Shown: positions 30,801 through 40,622, numbered from the stretch's first letter. The stretch is DNA of 64,000 bases from Gilliamella sp. N-G2 (GCF_002142215.1 NZ_NAST01000007.1:44341-108340); one strand, 5' to 3'. The notes: a model not told the origin generated them from the letters alone. A program made the numbers and translations.

Positions 30801-31833
30801 CATTGGTATTGCCGATGAAAGTAAGCAAGCTCAATTAGAACAACTAGCTGAACAACACGAAGAAATTAAAGCTGAGTTTAACAAAAAACTTGAAGCTAAA
30901 CGAATGAAGATCACTCAAGGTGATGATTTACAACCAGGTGTACTCAAAATCGTTAAAGTTTACTTAGCTGTTAAACGTCAAATTCAGCCTGGTGATAAGA
31001 TGGCTGGTCGTCATGGTAACAAAGGGGTTATCTCTAAAATCAACCCAATTGAAGATATGCCATATGATGATAAAGGTCGCCCAGTAGATATCGTATTGAA
31101 TCCTCTAGGTGTTCCTTCTCGTATGAATATCGGTCAGATTTTAGAAACTCACTTGGGTATGGCGGCGAAAGGTATTGGTCAAAAGATCGATGCAATGCTA
31201 AAAGAACAGCAAGAGTTAGCTAAATTACGTGATTTTATCCAAAAAGCTTATGACCTTGGTTTAGGTGCTGCACAAAAAGTAAATGTTGCTGAATTTACCG
31301 ATCAAGAAGTGATGACATTGGCGCAAAATTTACGTAATGGTATGCCACTTGCAACACCGGTATTTGATGGTGCAAAAGAGCAAGAAATTAAAGCATTACT
31401 TGAACTTGGTGATTTACCAACTTCAGGTCAAATTACCTTGTATGATGGACGTACCGGTGAACAATTTGAACGTCCAGTAACTGTAGGTTATATGTACATG
31501 TTGAAATTGAATCACTTAGTTGATGATAAGATGCATGCCCGTTCTACAGGTTCATATAGTCTGGTTACTCAACAACCATTGGGTGGTAAAGCTCAATTTG
31601 GTGGTCAACGTTTCGGTGAGATGGAAGTATGGGCACTTGAAGCATATGGTGCAGCTTATACCTTACAAGAAATGTTAACTGTTAAATCAGATGATGTGAA
31701 CGGTCGTACTAAGATGTATAAAAATATTGTAGATGGTGATCATCGTATGGAACCTGCGATCCCTGAATCATTTAACGTATTGTTAAAAGAGATTCGTTCG
31801 TTAGGTATTAATATCGAGTTAGATGAAGAGTAA
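27805..31833 (+). CDS. rpoB: RNA polymerase beta subunit
   Basis: Catalytic subunit of RNA polymerase, 1342 residues as in E. coli. N-terminal [19 protein letters not shown], the rifampicin pocket [15 protein letters not shown] / [12 protein letters not shown], the [13 protein letters not shown] segment, and the C-terminal [23 protein letters not shown] clamp region are all present. The rifampicin-region residues equivalent to E. coli D516, H526 and S531 are wild type. GAGGAA precedes the ATG. It is followed by rpoC after a 90-base gap with a perfect hairpin. Confidence 0.99.
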   Translation: MVYSYTEKKRIRKNFGKRPQVLDIPYLLSIQLDSFQKFIEQDPEGQYGLEAAFRSIFPIKSYSGSAELQYVSFKMGEPVFDVKECQIRGITYSAPLRVKLRLVIYDKDAPEGTVKDIKEQDVYMGEIPLMTDNGTFVINGTERVIVSQLHRSPGVFFDSDKGKTHSSGKVLYNARIIPYRGSWLDFEFDPKDNLFARIDRRRKLPATIILRALGYETEEILDMFFEKTIFEVGKSKLKMDLVPERLRGETALFDIESKGKVYAEKGRRITARHIRELEKDKVTKIDVPVEYIVNKVLAKNYVNQETGEVVAFANTPISLELLLELTNAGYKKIETLFTNDLDHGPFISETLNVDSTRDRLGALVEIYRMMRPGEPPTKEAAEALFDNLFFSDERYDLSAVGRMKFNRSLGRDDIEGESVLTKTDIVDVMKKLISIRNGHGEVDDIDHLGNRRIRSVGEMAENQFRIGLVRVERAVKERLSLGDLDSLMPQDMINAKPISAAIREFFGSSQLSQFMDQNNPLSEITHKRRISALGPGGLTRERAGFEVRDVHPTHYGRVCPIETPEGPNIGLINSLAVYSRTNEYGFLETPYRRVIDGVVTDEINYLSAIDESEFVIAQANSNLDDDGRFKEDLVTCRLNGESGLYSPEQVHYMDVSTQQIVSVGASLIPFLEHDDANRALMGANMQRQAVPTLKAEKPFVGTGMERAVAVDSGVTAVARRGGTVQYVDASRIVINVNDDEMYAGETGIDIYNLTKYTRSNQNTCINQIPCVELGEKVERGDVLADGPSTDLGELALGQNMRVAFMPWNGYNFEDSILVSEKVVQDDRFTSIHIQELSCVSRDTKLGAEEITADIPNVGEAALSKLDESGIVYIGAEVKGGDILVGKVTPKGETQLTPEEKLLRAIFGEKASDVKDTSLRVPNGVSGTVIDVQVFTRDGVQKDKRALEIEEMQLKQVRKDLTEELKILEAALFARIRDVLISGGIKADKLDALPREKWLTIGIADESKQAQLEQLAEQHEEIKAEFNKKLEAKRMKITQGDDLQPGVLKIVKVYLAVKRQIQPGDKMAGRHGNKGVISKINPIEDMPYDDKGRPVDIVLNPLGVPSRMNIGQILETHLGMAAKGIGQKIDAMLKEQQELAKLRDFIQKAYDLGLGAAQKVNVAEFTDQEVMTLAQNLRNGMPLATPVFDGAKEQEIKALLELGDLPTSGQITLYDGRTGEQFERPVTVGYMYMLKLNHLVDDKMHARSTGSYSLVTQQPLGGKAQFGGQRFGEMEVWALEAYGAAYTLQEMLTVKSDDVNGRTKMYKNIVDGDHRMEPAIPESFNVLLKEIRSLGINIELDEE

Positions 31834-31866
31834 TCTTAGCTAACTAAAATGATTTCTATTTATAGG

Positions 31867-31894
31867 GATAACTTATCAGTAATGATAAGTTATC
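31867..31894 (+). other. perfect hairpin in the rpoB-rpoC gap
   Basis: GATAACTTATCA / TGATAAGTTATC, 12-bp perfect stem with a GTAA tetraloop and no T tract, 33 bases after the rpoB stop. More likely an mRNA processing or stability element than a terminator, since rpoC must be read through it. Confidence 0.6.
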
Positions 31895-31923
31895 TAATTG
31901 GTTTAACTCCATAGGAGTCAATT

Positions 31924-34900
31924 GTGAAAGACTTACTAAAGTTTCTAAAAGCACAAACAAAAACTGAAGATTTTGATGCTATCAAGATAGGCCTTGCCTC
32001 TCCTGATATGATTCGTTCATGGTCTTTTGGTGAAGTTAAAAAACCTGAAACAATTAACTATCGTACGTTTAAACCTGAACGTGATGGATTGTTTTGTGCG
32101 CGTATTTTCGGGCCAGTTAAAGATTATGAATGTTTGTGTGGAAAATATAAACGTTTAAAACACCGTGGTGTTATTTGTGAAAAATGTGGTGTAGAAGTCA
32201 CACAAGCTAAAGTACGTCGTGAACGTATGGGCCACATTGAACTTGCATCACCAACTGCACATATTTGGTTTTTAAAATCATTACCATCTCGTATTGGTTT
32301 ATTACTTGATATGCCACTTCGTGATATTGAACGTGTACTTTATTTTGAATCATTTATGGTTCTTGATGGAGGCATGACAAATTTAGATCGTGGACAAATC
32401 TTAACTGAAGAACAGTATTTAGATGCGTTAGAAGAGTTCGGTGATGAGTTTGATGCACGCATGGGTGCAGAAGCTATTCAAGAATTATTACGTAATATTG
32501 ATGTTCAAGCTGAATGTGAAGCATTACGTGATGAACTATCAACCACTAATTCTGAAACAAAACGTAAAAAGTTAACCAAAAGAATTAAGATTATTGAAGC
32601 ATTTATCCAATCAGAAAATAAACCTGAATGGATGATCTTAAATGTGTTACCTGTATTGCCACCAGATTTACGACCATTAGTACCACTTGATGGCGGTCGT
32701 TTTGCAACATCGGACTTAAATGATTTATATCGTCGTGTTATCAACCGTAATAATCGTTTAAAACGTTTATTAGATTTAGCTGCACCAGATATTATTGTAC
32801 GTAACGAAAAGCGTATGCTACAAGAATCTGTAGACGCATTATTAGATAATGGTCGTCGTGGTCGTGCAATCACTGGTTCAAACAAACGACCATTAAAATC
32901 ACTTGCCGATATGATTAAAGGTAAGCAAGGTCGTTTCCGTCAAAACCTATTAGGTAAACGTGTAGACTATTCAGGCCGTTCAGTAATTACTGTAGGTCCA
33001 TACTTACGTTTACATCAATGTGGTTTACCGAAGAAAATGGCTCTTGAGCTATTTAAACCATTTATCTACGGTAAATTAGAGCGTCGTGGTTATGCAACAA
33101 CCATTAAAGCTGCTAAGAAGATGGTTGAACGTGAAGATGCAATTGTTTGGGATATCTTAGATGAAGTTATTCGCGAACATCCGGTATTATTAAACCGTGC
33201 ACCAACACTTCATAGACTTGGTATTCAGGCGTTTGAACCTATCCTAATTGAAGGTAAAGCGATCCAATTGCACCCATTAGTTTGTGCGGCATTCAATGCT
33301 GACTTCGATGGTGACCAAATGGCGGTTCACGTTCCATTAACGTTAGAAGCACAATTAGAAGCGCGTGCGTTAATGATGTCAACCAACAATATTCTTTCAC
33401 CAGCAAGTGGTGAACCTATTATCGTTCCATCTCAGGACGTGGTATTAGGTCTTTACTATATGACTCGTGATAAAGTCAATGCTAAAGGTGAAGGCATGGT
33501 ATTAACCGGCCCTAAAGAAGCAGAAAAACTGTATCGTTTAGGTCTAGTTGAATTACATGCTAAAGTTAAAGTACGTATAACTGAAAGTCATCGTAACAGT
33601 ATTGGTGAATGGGAAGATACGACTTCTGTAATTGATACTACTGTTGGTCGTGCTATCTTATGGTTAATTATGCCTAAAGGTATGAGTTTCTCTGTTATTA
33701 ATCAACCGCTTGGTAAAAAAGCGATTTCACGAATTTTAAATATTTGTTATCGCCAATTGGGCATGAAAGAAACTGTTATTTTAGCTGACCAAGTTATGTA
33801 TACCGGCTTTGCTTATGCAGCTCGTTCTGGTGTATCGGTTGGTATTGATGATATGGAAATTCCTGCTAAGAAATTACAAATTATCAATGAAGCTGAAATC
33901 GAAGTTGCAGAAATTCAAGAACAGTTCCAATCAGGTTTAGTAACTGCAGGTGAACGTTATAACAAAGTTATCGATATTTGGGCAGCAGCTAATGAGCGTG
34001 TTGCTAAAGCGATGATGGATAACTTATCAACTGAAAAAGTGATTAACCGTGAAGGTGAAGAAGAAGTTCAATCTTCATTTAATAGCATCTACATGATGGC
34101 CGATTCTGGTGCTCGTGGTTCTGCAGCTCAGATTCGTCAGTTAGCGGGTATGCGTGGTTTGATGGCTAAACCAGATGGTTCAATCATCGAAACACCAATT
34201 ACGGCAAACTTCCGTGAAGGATTAAACGTACTTCAATACTTTATCTCGACCCATGGTGCGCGTAAAGGTCTTGCTGATACCGCATTGAAAACAGCGAACT
34301 CAGGTTACTTAACTCGTCGTTTAGTTGATGTGGCTCAAGATTTAGTTGTTATTGAAGATGACTGTGGCACGTTAGAAGGTGTGGTAATGACACCTGTGAT
34401 TGAAGGTGGTGATGTTAAAGAACCATTACGTGAACGTGTATTAGGTCGTGTAACAGCTGAAGACGTATTAAAACCAGGTAGTGCGGATATTTTAATCCCT
34501 CGCAATACATTACTTGATGAAAGTTATTGTGATCTACTTGAACAAGAATCTGTAGATAGCGTTAAAGTTCGTTCAGTAGTTTCGTGTGATACTGATTTTG
34601 GTGTTTGTGCGAAATGTTATGGACGTGACTTAGCTCGTGGTCACTTAGTGAACAAAGGTGAAGCAATCGGTGTTATCGCTGCTCAATCAATCGGTGAGCC
34701 AGGTACACAGTTAACCATGCGTACGTTCCATATCGGTGGTGCGGCATCTCGAGCAGCAGCAGAATCTAGTGTTCAAGTTAAAAACAAAGGTAGTATTAAA
34801 CTGACTAATGCTAAATTTGTAACTAATCCAGATCAGAAACTAGTTATTACTTCACGTAATGCTGAATTAACTATTATTGATGAATTAGGTCGAATGAAAG

Positions 34901-36144
34901 AAACTTATAAAGTTCCTTATGGCTCGATTCTAACTAAAGGTAATGGTGCAACTGTTGATGCTGGTGAAACGGTAGCAAACTGGGATCCGCATACAATGCC
35001 AGTTATTTCGGAAGCGAAAGGTTTTGTTCGTTTTGTTGATATGATCGATGGCCAAACCATTACTCGTCAAACTGATGAGTTAACAGGTTTATCATCTATC
35101 GTGATCTTAGATGTAGCAGAACGTACTGGTGTTGGTAAAGATCTACGTCCAGCAATTAAAATTGTTGATGCTAAAGGTAATGATATCTTTGTGGCAGGTA
35201 CAGAAATGCTTGCGCAGTACTTCTTACCTGGTAAAGCATTAGTACAATTAGAAGATGGTGCGGAAATTAATGTTGGTGATACACTTGCACGTATTCCACA
35301 AGCATCTGTAGGTACTAAAGATATCACCGGTGGTTTACCTCGAGTAGCTGATTTATTTGAAGCTCGTAAACCTAAAGAGCCGGCAATTCTTGCTGAAATT
35401 GATGGTATTATCTCATTCGGTAAAGAAACTAAAGGTAAACGTCGCTTAATTATTACTCCACTAGATGGTAGTGAACCATATGAAGAGATGATTCCAAAAT
35501 GGCGTCAACTTAACGTGTTCGAAGGCGAACAAGTTGGCCGTGGCGATGTGATTTCTGATGGACCTGAATCAGCACATGATATTTTACGTCTACGTGGTGT
35601 TAATGCAGTAACTCGTTACATTGTGAATGAAGTTCAAGAAGTTTATCGTTTACAAGGTGTAAAAATTAATGATAAACATATTGAAGTTATTGTTCGTCAA
35701 ATGTTACGTAAAGCAACTGTTATTCATCCTGGTGGTTCTCGTTTACTTGATGGTGAACAACTTGAAGTTTCACGCTTGAAGATTATTAATCGTGAGCTTG
35801 AAGCACAAGGTAAAGAACCAATTGTTTACTTGCATGATTTGCTTGGTATTACTAAAGCATCACTTACTACTGAGTCATTTATTTCTGCGGCATCGTTCCA
35901 AGAAACGACTCGCGTATTAACTGAAGCAGCAGTTGCAGGTAAAAATGATGAACTTCGTGGTCTGAAAGAAAACGTTATTGTTGGTCGCTTAATTCCTGCA
36001 GGTACTGGTTATGCATATCATAAAGAGCGTTTGCGTAAACGCGCAATGCCATCTGATGATGCAATTCAACCAACAACTGTTTCAGCTGAGGAAGCTACAG
36101 CTAACTTAGCGGAATTATTGAATTCAGCAGAAGAAAATCAATAG
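31924..36144 (+). CDS. rpoC: RNA polymerase beta-prime subunit
   Basis: Holds the active-site metal of RNA polymerase. It has 1406 residues (E. coli 1407). The N-terminal zinc ribbon [20 protein letters not shown] is intact. The catalytic [12 protein letters not shown] places Asp at 460, 462 and 464 as in E. coli. The second zinc site ([18 protein letters not shown]) and the [21 protein letters not shown] trigger-loop region are also present. The start codon is GTG with TAGGAGT upstream, also GTG in E. coli. A strong terminator follows. Confidence 0.99.
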   Translation: MKDLLKFLKAQTKTEDFDAIKIGLASPDMIRSWSFGEVKKPETINYRTFKPERDGLFCARIFGPVKDYECLCGKYKRLKHRGVICEKCGVEVTQAKVRRERMGHIELASPTAHIWFLKSLPSRIGLLLDMPLRDIERVLYFESFMVLDGGMTNLDRGQILTEEQYLDALEEFGDEFDARMGAEAIQELLRNIDVQAECEALRDELSTTNSETKRKKLTKRIKIIEAFIQSENKPEWMILNVLPVLPPDLRPLVPLDGGRFATSDLNDLYRRVINRNNRLKRLLDLAAPDIIVRNEKRMLQESVDALLDNGRRGRAITGSNKRPLKSLADMIKGKQGRFRQNLLGKRVDYSGRSVITVGPYLRLHQCGLPKKMALELFKPFIYGKLERRGYATTIKAAKKMVEREDAIVWDILDEVIREHPVLLNRAPTLHRLGIQAFEPILIEGKAIQLHPLVCAAFNADFDGDQMAVHVPLTLEAQLEARALMMSTNNILSPASGEPIIVPSQDVVLGLYYMTRDKVNAKGEGMVLTGPKEAEKLYRLGLVELHAKVKVRITESHRNSIGEWEDTTSVIDTTVGRAILWLIMPKGMSFSVINQPLGKKAISRILNICYRQLGMKETVILADQVMYTGFAYAARSGVSVGIDDMEIPAKKLQIINEAEIEVAEIQEQFQSGLVTAGERYNKVIDIWAAANERVAKAMMDNLSTEKVINREGEEEVQSSFNSIYMMADSGARGSAAQIRQLAGMRGLMAKPDGSIIETPITANFREGLNVLQYFISTHGARKGLADTALKTANSGYLTRRLVDVAQDLVVIEDDCGTLEGVVMTPVIEGGDVKEPLRERVLGRVTAEDVLKPGSADILIPRNTLLDESYCDLLEQESVDSVKVRSVVSCDTDFGVCAKCYGRDLARGHLVNKGEAIGVIAAQSIGEPGTQLTMRTFHIGGAASRAAAESSVQVKNKGSIKLTNAKFVTNPDQKLVITSRNAELTIIDELGRMKETYKVPYGSILTKGNGATVDAGETVANWDPHTMPVISEAKGFVRFVDMIDGQTITRQTDELTGLSSIVILDVAERTGVGKDLRPAIKIVDAKGNDIFVAGTEMLAQYFLPGKALVQLEDGAEINVGDTLARIPQASVGTKDITGGLPRVADLFEARKPKEPAILAEIDGIISFGKETKGKRRLIITPLDGSEPYEEMIPKWRQLNVFEGEQVGRGDVISDGPESAHDILRLRGVNAVTRYIVNEVQEVYRLQGVKINDKHIEVIVRQMLRKATVIHPGGSRLLDGEQLEVSRLKIINRELEAQGKEPIVYLHDLLGITKASLTTESFISAASFQETTRVLTEAAVAGKNDELRGLKENVIVGRLIPAGTGYAYHKERLRKRAMPSDDAIQPTTVSAEEATANLAELLNSAEENQ

Positions 36145-36164
36145 ATTTTAGATAAATCGACTAA

Positions 36165-36197
36165 AGTAGCACGTGTTATCACGTGCTATTTTTTTTG
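36165..36197 (+). terminator. terminator of the rpoBC unit
   Basis: AGTAGCACGTG, TTAT loop, CACGTGCTATT, followed by a run of eight T. Stem of about 11 bp including one G-T pair. Confidence 0.92.
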
Positions 36198-36228
36198 TCG
36201 AGTGTATGGGGTATGAAAGGAGTATTAG

Positions 36229-36540
36229 ATGTATATTGTAATGAATCGTTTTAAAATTAAGTTAGGTAGTGAAGACACTTTTATTGAAATATGGCGTAAT
36301 CGTGATAGTCATTTAAAAGAGATGAAAGGTTTTAATCGTTTTTATTTCCTTAAAGGAAAAACTTATGAAGATTACACATTGTTTTCATCATATGCCGAAT
36401 GGGAATCAAAACAAGATTTTGAAAATTGGGTTAATTCTGCTCATTTCAAACATACTCACCGTAATACAGATAGCCGTCCAAATAACGCAGATATCTATTT
36501 TGAACCGGCTCAACTTGAATGTTTTGAAGTCATTATCTAA
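36229..36540 (+). CDS. haem-degrading monooxygenase, IsdG/ABM-fold family
   Basis: 103-residue ABM-fold (antibiotic biosynthesis monooxygenase) protein. The three residues that define IsdG-type haem oxygenases are in place: Asn6 (YIVMNRF), Trp67 and His77 in DFENWVNSAHFKHTHRN. That last segment closely resembles staphylococcal IsdI. IsdG enzymes open haem without a haem-oxygenase-1 fold to release iron. A good GAAAGGAG lies before the ATG. It is a single gene directly after the rpoC terminator, with no haem uptake genes beside it. Other ABM enzymes share the fold, but the intact triad favours haem. Confidence 0.72.
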   Translation: MYIVMNRFKIKLGSEDTFIEIWRNRDSHLKEMKGFNRFYFLKGKTYEDYTLFSSYAEWESKQDFENWVNSAHFKHTHRNTDSRPNNADIYFEPAQLECFEVII

Positions 36541-36902
36541 GTAATTTTTAAACTAAAAAATCAAATTTAAAAATAAGCATTGTGAGCAATACCAATAAAA
36601 AATTACCGATGATAATTCTTCGCAAATTGCTTAAAAAAAGATATAATCAAATAAAATTACATGGGCATAACATCTATTAAAGAACTTGAGCAGTCCATGT
36701 AAATTAAATCTACTATCTAAAAGTCTCTTCTTTGTATTTTATAGTTCATAATTATTTTTATAAAAAGTTTTAAAAATATATTCCTCAATTAAGCATTTTC
36801 AGTTTGTTTAGTAACAAAATTTTTAGGCTACTGGTTAGTATTTTCTAATTATCATTGCTTTTTTAAGTTATTTGAAAGTTTAACTATTTACAGGGGCTTG
36901 CC
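36541..36902 (+). promoter_or_regulatory. 362-base gap before lemA: promoter-like element and dyad
   Basis: No convincing coding frame. A candidate promoter is TTCGCA (36619-36624), 17 bases, TATAAT (36642-36647). Just after it an inverted repeat, AATTACATGG (36655-36664) against CCATGTAAATT (36695-36705), encloses 30 bases. The transcript would give lemA a leader of about 250 bases, or could be a small RNA. No T-rich terminator follows the dyad. Confidence 0.35.
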
Positions 36903-37502
36903 ATGAAATCGAAATTACTATTGCTTATTCTTATTTTAATCATTGTTGGTGGATTTTTCTTTTTTAAAGACTATAACAGTATTCAAACTCAAGACGAAAA
37001 AGTTGCTGCATCTTGGTCGGAAGTGATTAATCAGTATAAACGTCGAGCAGATTTAGTTCCGAATCTTGTCAATACAGTAAAAGGATATGCAACTCATGAA
37101 AAAGATGTTTTTACACAGGTAACAGATGCGAGAGCGAAAGTGGGTTCGATCCAAATTAATGCAGATCAACTTAGCGATCCCGCTTTATTCTCAAAATTCC
37201 AACAAGCCCAATCAGAGTTAAGTTCCGCATTAAGTCGCTTAATTGCTGTTAGTGAAAATTACCCTGAACTTAAAGCAAACACTCTTTATCAAGATTTAAT
37301 GAGCCAATTGGAAGGTACTGAAAACCGGATAACGGTTGCTAGAGGTCGATATATAGAAACAGTACAATCATTTAATACTTATATCCGTCAATTACCAACC
37401 AAGTGGATTGCAAATGTTATAGGGGTACAACCAAAACAACAGTTTACTGTTGAAAATGAACAACAAATTTCTAATCCACCAGCAGTCAATTTTGGACAAT
37501 AA
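36903..37502 (+). CDS. lemA: LemA family protein
   Basis: 199-residue protein with an N-terminal membrane anchor (about residues 3-22) and a helical LemA domain. The family core is clear: EKVAASWSEVINQYKRRADLVPNLVNTVKGYA, then the heptad-like helices to NTLYQDLMSQLEGTENRI, and RGRYIETVQSFNTYIRQLP. LemA proteins are of unclear biochemical role, often paired with TPM-domain membrane proteins as here, where the next start is 5 bases past this stop. GGGGCTTG precedes the ATG. Confidence 0.93.
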   Translation: MKSKLLLLILILIIVGGFFFFKDYNSIQTQDEKVAASWSEVINQYKRRADLVPNLVNTVKGYATHEKDVFTQVTDARAKVGSIQINADQLSDPALFSKFQQAQSELSSALSRLIAVSENYPELKANTLYQDLMSQLEGTENRITVARGRYIETVQSFNTYIRQLPTKWIANVIGVQPKQQFTVENEQQISNPPAVNFGQ

Positions 37503-37507
37503 GTATA

Positions 37508-38425
37508 ATGAAAAAATATTATCTGCTCTTTTGTTTACTGTTTCTTAGTGCTGTAAGTTATGCATTAACTGAAATTCCAACATTTGATCATCGTGTTATT
37601 GATACGTCAGATACATTAGAGCCATCACAAATAGATGATTTGGAATCAAGCTTGATTTCTTTTGAGAAAACGCGAACTGATGGTGCACAGATCGCGGTAT
37701 TAATGATCCCCAAACTCGATAATGAAACGGTTGAACAGTATGCCGATAGGGTGTTTATTCAATGGAAAATAGGTAAAAAAGAGCAAGATAATGGTATTTT
37801 ATTATTAATTGTTAAAGATGATAAGTTGATGCGAATTGAAGTTGGTTATGGTTTTGAAGGAATCATTACGGACTTAATTGCTAGTCATATCATTCGTGAA
37901 CAATTAGCGCCACAATTTAGACAAAATAACTATTATCAAGGTATACATGATGCACTTTCAGTTTTAATTAATAAGTTAAATGATCCTCAACAGGTACCAG
38001 CGACTAATAATGATCCAGATCTCAAAACGGTACTTGCTGGTGATTTTGGTGCCAATTTATTTAATTATGGATTAGCATCCTTTTTTATTTGTTTCACTAT
38101 TGCTAGCTTATTTTCGATTACTTCCACTAAACGTAGTGCTAGCCGAAGTTTAGGTACTGGTTTACTAAATGCTATATCAGTTGGTGGTTTTACTTTGTTC
38201 AATGGTTATTCATTACATATTGTCTTACCTCTAATATTTTTAGCATTTGTTGCCAGTGCGATTTTAAGTGGAATTTTAACCATGAGTGGTGGTAGCGGAC
38301 GTGGTGGTCGAGGAGGCGGTTTCGGTGGGGGTAATGGTGGTGGTTTTGGCGGAGGTTCATTCGGCGGATTTGGTGGTGGTGGCGGTGGCCGTAGTGGTGG
38401 CGGTGGTGCCTCTGGCAGCTGGTAA
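37508..38425 (+). CDS. TPM-domain (YgcG-type) membrane protein with Gly-rich tail
   Basis: 305 residues: signal peptide (1-19), TPM/Psb32-like domain at about 25-155 (VIDTSDTLEPSQ, QIAVLMIPKL, DNGILLLIVKDDKLMRIEVGYGFEGIITD), then two or three membrane helices. The C-terminal 45 residues are almost only Gly, Phe, Ser and Arg and end in SGSW, the usual YgcG tail. TPM domains in other systems have phosphatase or assembly roles; function here is unknown. It is co-transcribed with lemA. Confidence 0.9.
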   Translation: MKKYYLLFCLLFLSAVSYALTEIPTFDHRVIDTSDTLEPSQIDDLESSLISFEKTRTDGAQIAVLMIPKLDNETVEQYADRVFIQWKIGKKEQDNGILLLIVKDDKLMRIEVGYGFEGIITDLIASHIIREQLAPQFRQNNYYQGIHDALSVLINKLNDPQQVPATNNDPDLKTVLAGDFGANLFNYGLASFFICFTIASLFSITSTKRSASRSLGTGLLNAISVGGFTLFNGYSLHIVLPLIFLAFVASAILSGILTMSGGSGRGGRGGGFGGGNGGGFGGGSFGGFGGGGGGRSGGGGASGSW

Positions 38426-38776
38426 CCTTTCTTAAAAAGCACCAAAAAGAAATTGGCAATTTACTTTTTTGATAATACTACTACCTAGGTTTATAGCCTC
38501 AATAACAAAAATAACTATCTTTGTTTGAAAAATTTTGAGGAAAGGGGTTTTTTATATCAAAAAAATTTATTAATGATACTTTTAAGCAATAGTTTGTTTA
38601 AATTTAAAATCAATTTAGTTAATCTTCAATCATATCCTACATAATAATCCTTGTTTACAACAGCTTTTAGCATGCCTGACAATAAATTTCCTTTTGCAAT
38701 AGGAAAAAGTCTCTCTCCACATTGATAATTATTTCCTTTAGGCTAAGTCATCTTAAAAAGAAACAAGAGAATTAGA
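38426..38776 (+). promoter_or_regulatory. 351-base gap upstream of the PRD/SFCGS operon
   Basis: No coding frame seen. Near the operon there are two direct copies of TTTCCTTT followed by TG or AG (38687-38696 and 38732-38741, 45 bases apart). The first copy also faces an inverted AGGAAA at 38701-38706. GATAAT at 38724-38729 could be a -10 element, but no good -35 accompanies it, which is compatible with an activator-dependent promoter. No sigma-54 -24/-12 motif was found. The ribosome site for the first gene is weak (AGAGAA). Confidence 0.3.
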
Positions 38777-39112
38777 ATGACTATGCCACAAATACAATTC
38801 TGTATGATCGAAGATGATTTAGATCCCGAAGTTGTGACTGCGCAAACGATAGAAATCATTAATCGTTGGTTAACTGATCATCAAATAACCCAAAATGACG
38901 TGCAAAAAGCGATGTTGTTATCACATGTTAAAGCAATGGTTGAAAGAGCGAAAACGCGAGAAAAACTACCTGAGGTTGATCCTTCTTTATTTGATGAACT
39001 CTCAGAGCAATCCTTAATGCTTGCACGTAAAACCGTACAATTATTCAATAGCCTACCAATGGAAGAGGCTTATTTGCTGGCTGTTCATTATGAAGTAGCT
39101 ATAGCAAATTAA
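38777..39112 (+). CDS. stand-alone PRD-domain protein
   Basis: 111-residue protein that is a single PTS regulation domain with no DNA- or RNA-binding part. The two conserved His positions of a PRD are visible, in MLLSHVKAMVERA and LAVHYEVAIAN, the usual targets of HPr/EII phosphorylation. It belongs to the small PRD family found at the head of SFCGS/DUF4312/DUF4311/DUF4310 clusters (EF_0829 type) and resembles in architecture the small PRD protein YhfY of the E. coli yhf cluster. Role unknown; it could be a phospho-switch for the partner proteins or regulator. It is the first gene of a nine-gene run. Confidence 0.82.
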   Translation: MTMPQIQFCMIEDDLDPEVVTAQTIEIINRWLTDHQITQNDVQKAMLLSHVKAMVERAKTREKLPEVDPSLFDELSEQSLMLARKTVQLFNSLPMEEAYLLAVHYEVAIAN

Positions 39113-39157
39113 ACGAATTAATAAATTTAAAAAACAATAATTGATAGGAGCATAATT

Positions 39158-39526
39158 ATGGCAGAAGTAATCATTGTCATCGGCGATAGAATGGGCAAAG
39201 GACAAAAAATTGCAGAGGGAATTAATTCTATAGAAGGGTGTCGTGCAATTGTTATTCCAGGTATGGCAGCTGATATGAAATTGGGTGACGTAATGAATAG
39301 TGAGAATGCAGATCTAGGGCTTTCGTTTTGTGGCAGTGGCGGTGCAGGTGCCATAACGGCACAAAATAAATATGGCTATTCTCAACGACACAGTATGCGT
39401 TCAATTGAAGAAGGAGAAACAGCCATTAATGACGGTTGTAAAGTACTAGGATTTGGTTTTATGGATACAGTTGAACTTGGTCAACGTATAGCCCAAGCAT
39501 TTTTGAAAAAATATCCTCGTTCTTAA
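39158..39526 (+). CDS. glycine-rich SFCGS family protein
   Basis: 122-residue soluble protein named for its motif LSFCGSGGAGA, with Cys58. The N-terminus VIIVIGDRMGKGQKIAEGI looks like a beta-strand, Gly-rich loop, helix unit, and the rest alternates in an alpha/beta pattern. It belongs to a family (EF_0830 type) known only from this kind of cluster, with a distant architectural counterpart in YhfU (DUF2620). The Cys-Gly-x-Gly loop after a beta-strand recalls the phosphocysteine loop of PTS EIIB proteins. That is an idea, not a demonstrated homology. TAGGAG precedes the ATG. Confidence 0.8.
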   Translation: MAEVIIVIGDRMGKGQKIAEGINSIEGCRAIVIPGMAADMKLGDVMNSENADLGLSFCGSGGAGAITAQNKYGYSQRHSMRSIEEGETAINDGCKVLGFGFMDTVELGQRIAQAFLKKYPRS

Positions 39527-39539
39527 ATAGGTTAAAAAT

Positions 39540-39836
39540 ATGAAAAAAACTGAGCAGATACAAGTAAGAGTAACTGGGCAAGGAGATTCAAAACAGCGTG
39601 CGTTCGCTATAGCGCTAAATCAAGTGCAAAAGCAAGTACTTAAAAATACTAATAATGTCATGCTACGAATTGAACCGCTTGATATTAGTGTTGTTTCTGC
39701 TATTGAAAAGATAACTACAGAACGCTTTTTATTTATCTTTTTACCTAGAAAAAAGACATTTTATGACATCACGCTTGATGTCTCAATAAATGTTACGTTT
39801 ATCGATCTGAACGATATTAAATTTATCTCTAAATAA
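39540..39836 (+). CDS. DUF4312 family protein
   Basis: 98-residue soluble protein of unknown function, predicted beta-alpha mix: EQIQVRVTGQGDSKQRAFAIALNQVQKQVL, then a beta-rich end with FLPRKKTFYDITLDVSINVTFIDL. No membrane segment and no obvious catalytic residue. It is always found, as far as I know, between the SFCGS protein and the DUF4311/4310 membrane proteins, as here (13 bases after, 15 before). It probably forms a cytoplasmic part of that membrane complex. Confidence 0.8.
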   Translation: MKKTEQIQVRVTGQGDSKQRAFAIALNQVQKQVLKNTNNVMLRIEPLDISVVSAIEKITTERFLFIFLPRKKTFYDITLDVSINVTFIDLNDIKFISK

Positions 39837-39851
39837 CGTAAAAGGAAAGTC

Positions 39852-40604
39852 ATGGAAATTCTAATTATAGCATTGAAGTCCATTGTAATTGGTGGACTGT
39901 GTGGATTTGGAGTAGGCGCTGGTGCAGCTCGAATGTTTCATGCTCCAACTTATCAAGGTATGGGGGCCTTTCGAACACTAGGTGAACTTAATTCTTGTGA
40001 GGGTGATCCTGCTGCGCATTTTTCATTTGGCTTAGGATTCTTTTTTAATGCTTGGGCTTCATCAGTTGCTGCCGGTTCATTTACCCAAGATGTTGATCAT
40101 CGCATCATTCCAAACTGGGGTGCTGCACTATTGATGATAAAAAACCGAAATTTAGCACAAACGTTACATGATCCTAAGAAAATGGCCTTTGCTTGTGCAT
40201 TTGTAGGTGTGATTGTTGTGTTATTTTTAAATACAACTACATCAGTTATTCCTGATTCTTTAAAAATTACCGCGACTAAAGTTTTAGTTCCTGCTGCGAA
40301 TTTACTGGTAGCAACTGTAATGCCGGTTATTTTCTGGTTGGCAGCTTTAGATGCCGGTAGAAGAAGTGGTTTTTGGGGTACGTTGTTTGGTGGGCTAGCG
40401 CAATTAATTATGGGTAATGCAGTACCTGGTTTAGTGTTAGGTATTTTGATTGGTAAAGGAGTGGATGACAGTGGTTGGAATCGAGTGATGAAAATCATGT
40501 TGGCTGCGGTAATTATTTTATTTGTCATGAGCGGATATTTCCGTGGGTTTGATATGAAAATGATTAATTCATTCCGAGATGGTTTGTCTTATTGGTTTAA
40601 ATAA
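39852..40604 (+). CDS. DUF4311 membrane protein (putative transporter component)
   Basis: 250-residue multi-pass inner-membrane protein with about six hydrophobic segments. Highly conserved-looking polar stretches lie between them: TYQGMGAFRTLGELNSCEGDPAAHFSFG and FNAWASSVAAGSFTQDVDHRIIPNWG. These suggest a substrate path rather than a simple anchor. Gly-rich helices (GGLCGFGVGAGAARMF, GTLFGGLAQLIMGNAVPGLVLG) fit a transporter. It is the larger of two membrane partners; the DUF4310 gene starts 18 bases on. No similarity to PTS EIIC or ABC permeases is apparent to me. Confidence 0.82.
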   Translation: MEILIIALKSIVIGGLCGFGVGAGAARMFHAPTYQGMGAFRTLGELNSCEGDPAAHFSFGLGFFFNAWASSVAAGSFTQDVDHRIIPNWGAALLMIKNRNLAQTLHDPKKMAFACAFVGVIVVLFLNTTTSVIPDSLKITATKVLVPAANLLVATVMPVIFWLAALDAGRRSGFWGTLFGGLAQLIMGNAVPGLVLGILIGKGVDDSGWNRVMKIMLAAVIILFVMSGYFRGFDMKMINSFRDGLSYWFK

Positions 40605-40622
40605 TATAGGGAACAATAGATT

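Noticed and set aside
36655..36705. tRNA-like cloverleaf suggested by the ACATGG/CCATGT arms
   Set aside because: Too short between the arms, no T-loop GTTC or CCA end, and no plausible anticodon stem.
38199..38459. Open frames on the minus strand rich in His or Pro opposite the TPM-protein tail
   Set aside because: They are mirror images of the Gly-rich repeat of the TPM gene (GGN codons read backwards), with no ribosome site.
38426..38776. Sigma-54 promoter for the PRD/SFCGS operon
   Set aside because: TTGGCA near 38454 lacks a properly spaced TTGC element, and the regulator has no AAA+ activator domain of the LevR type.
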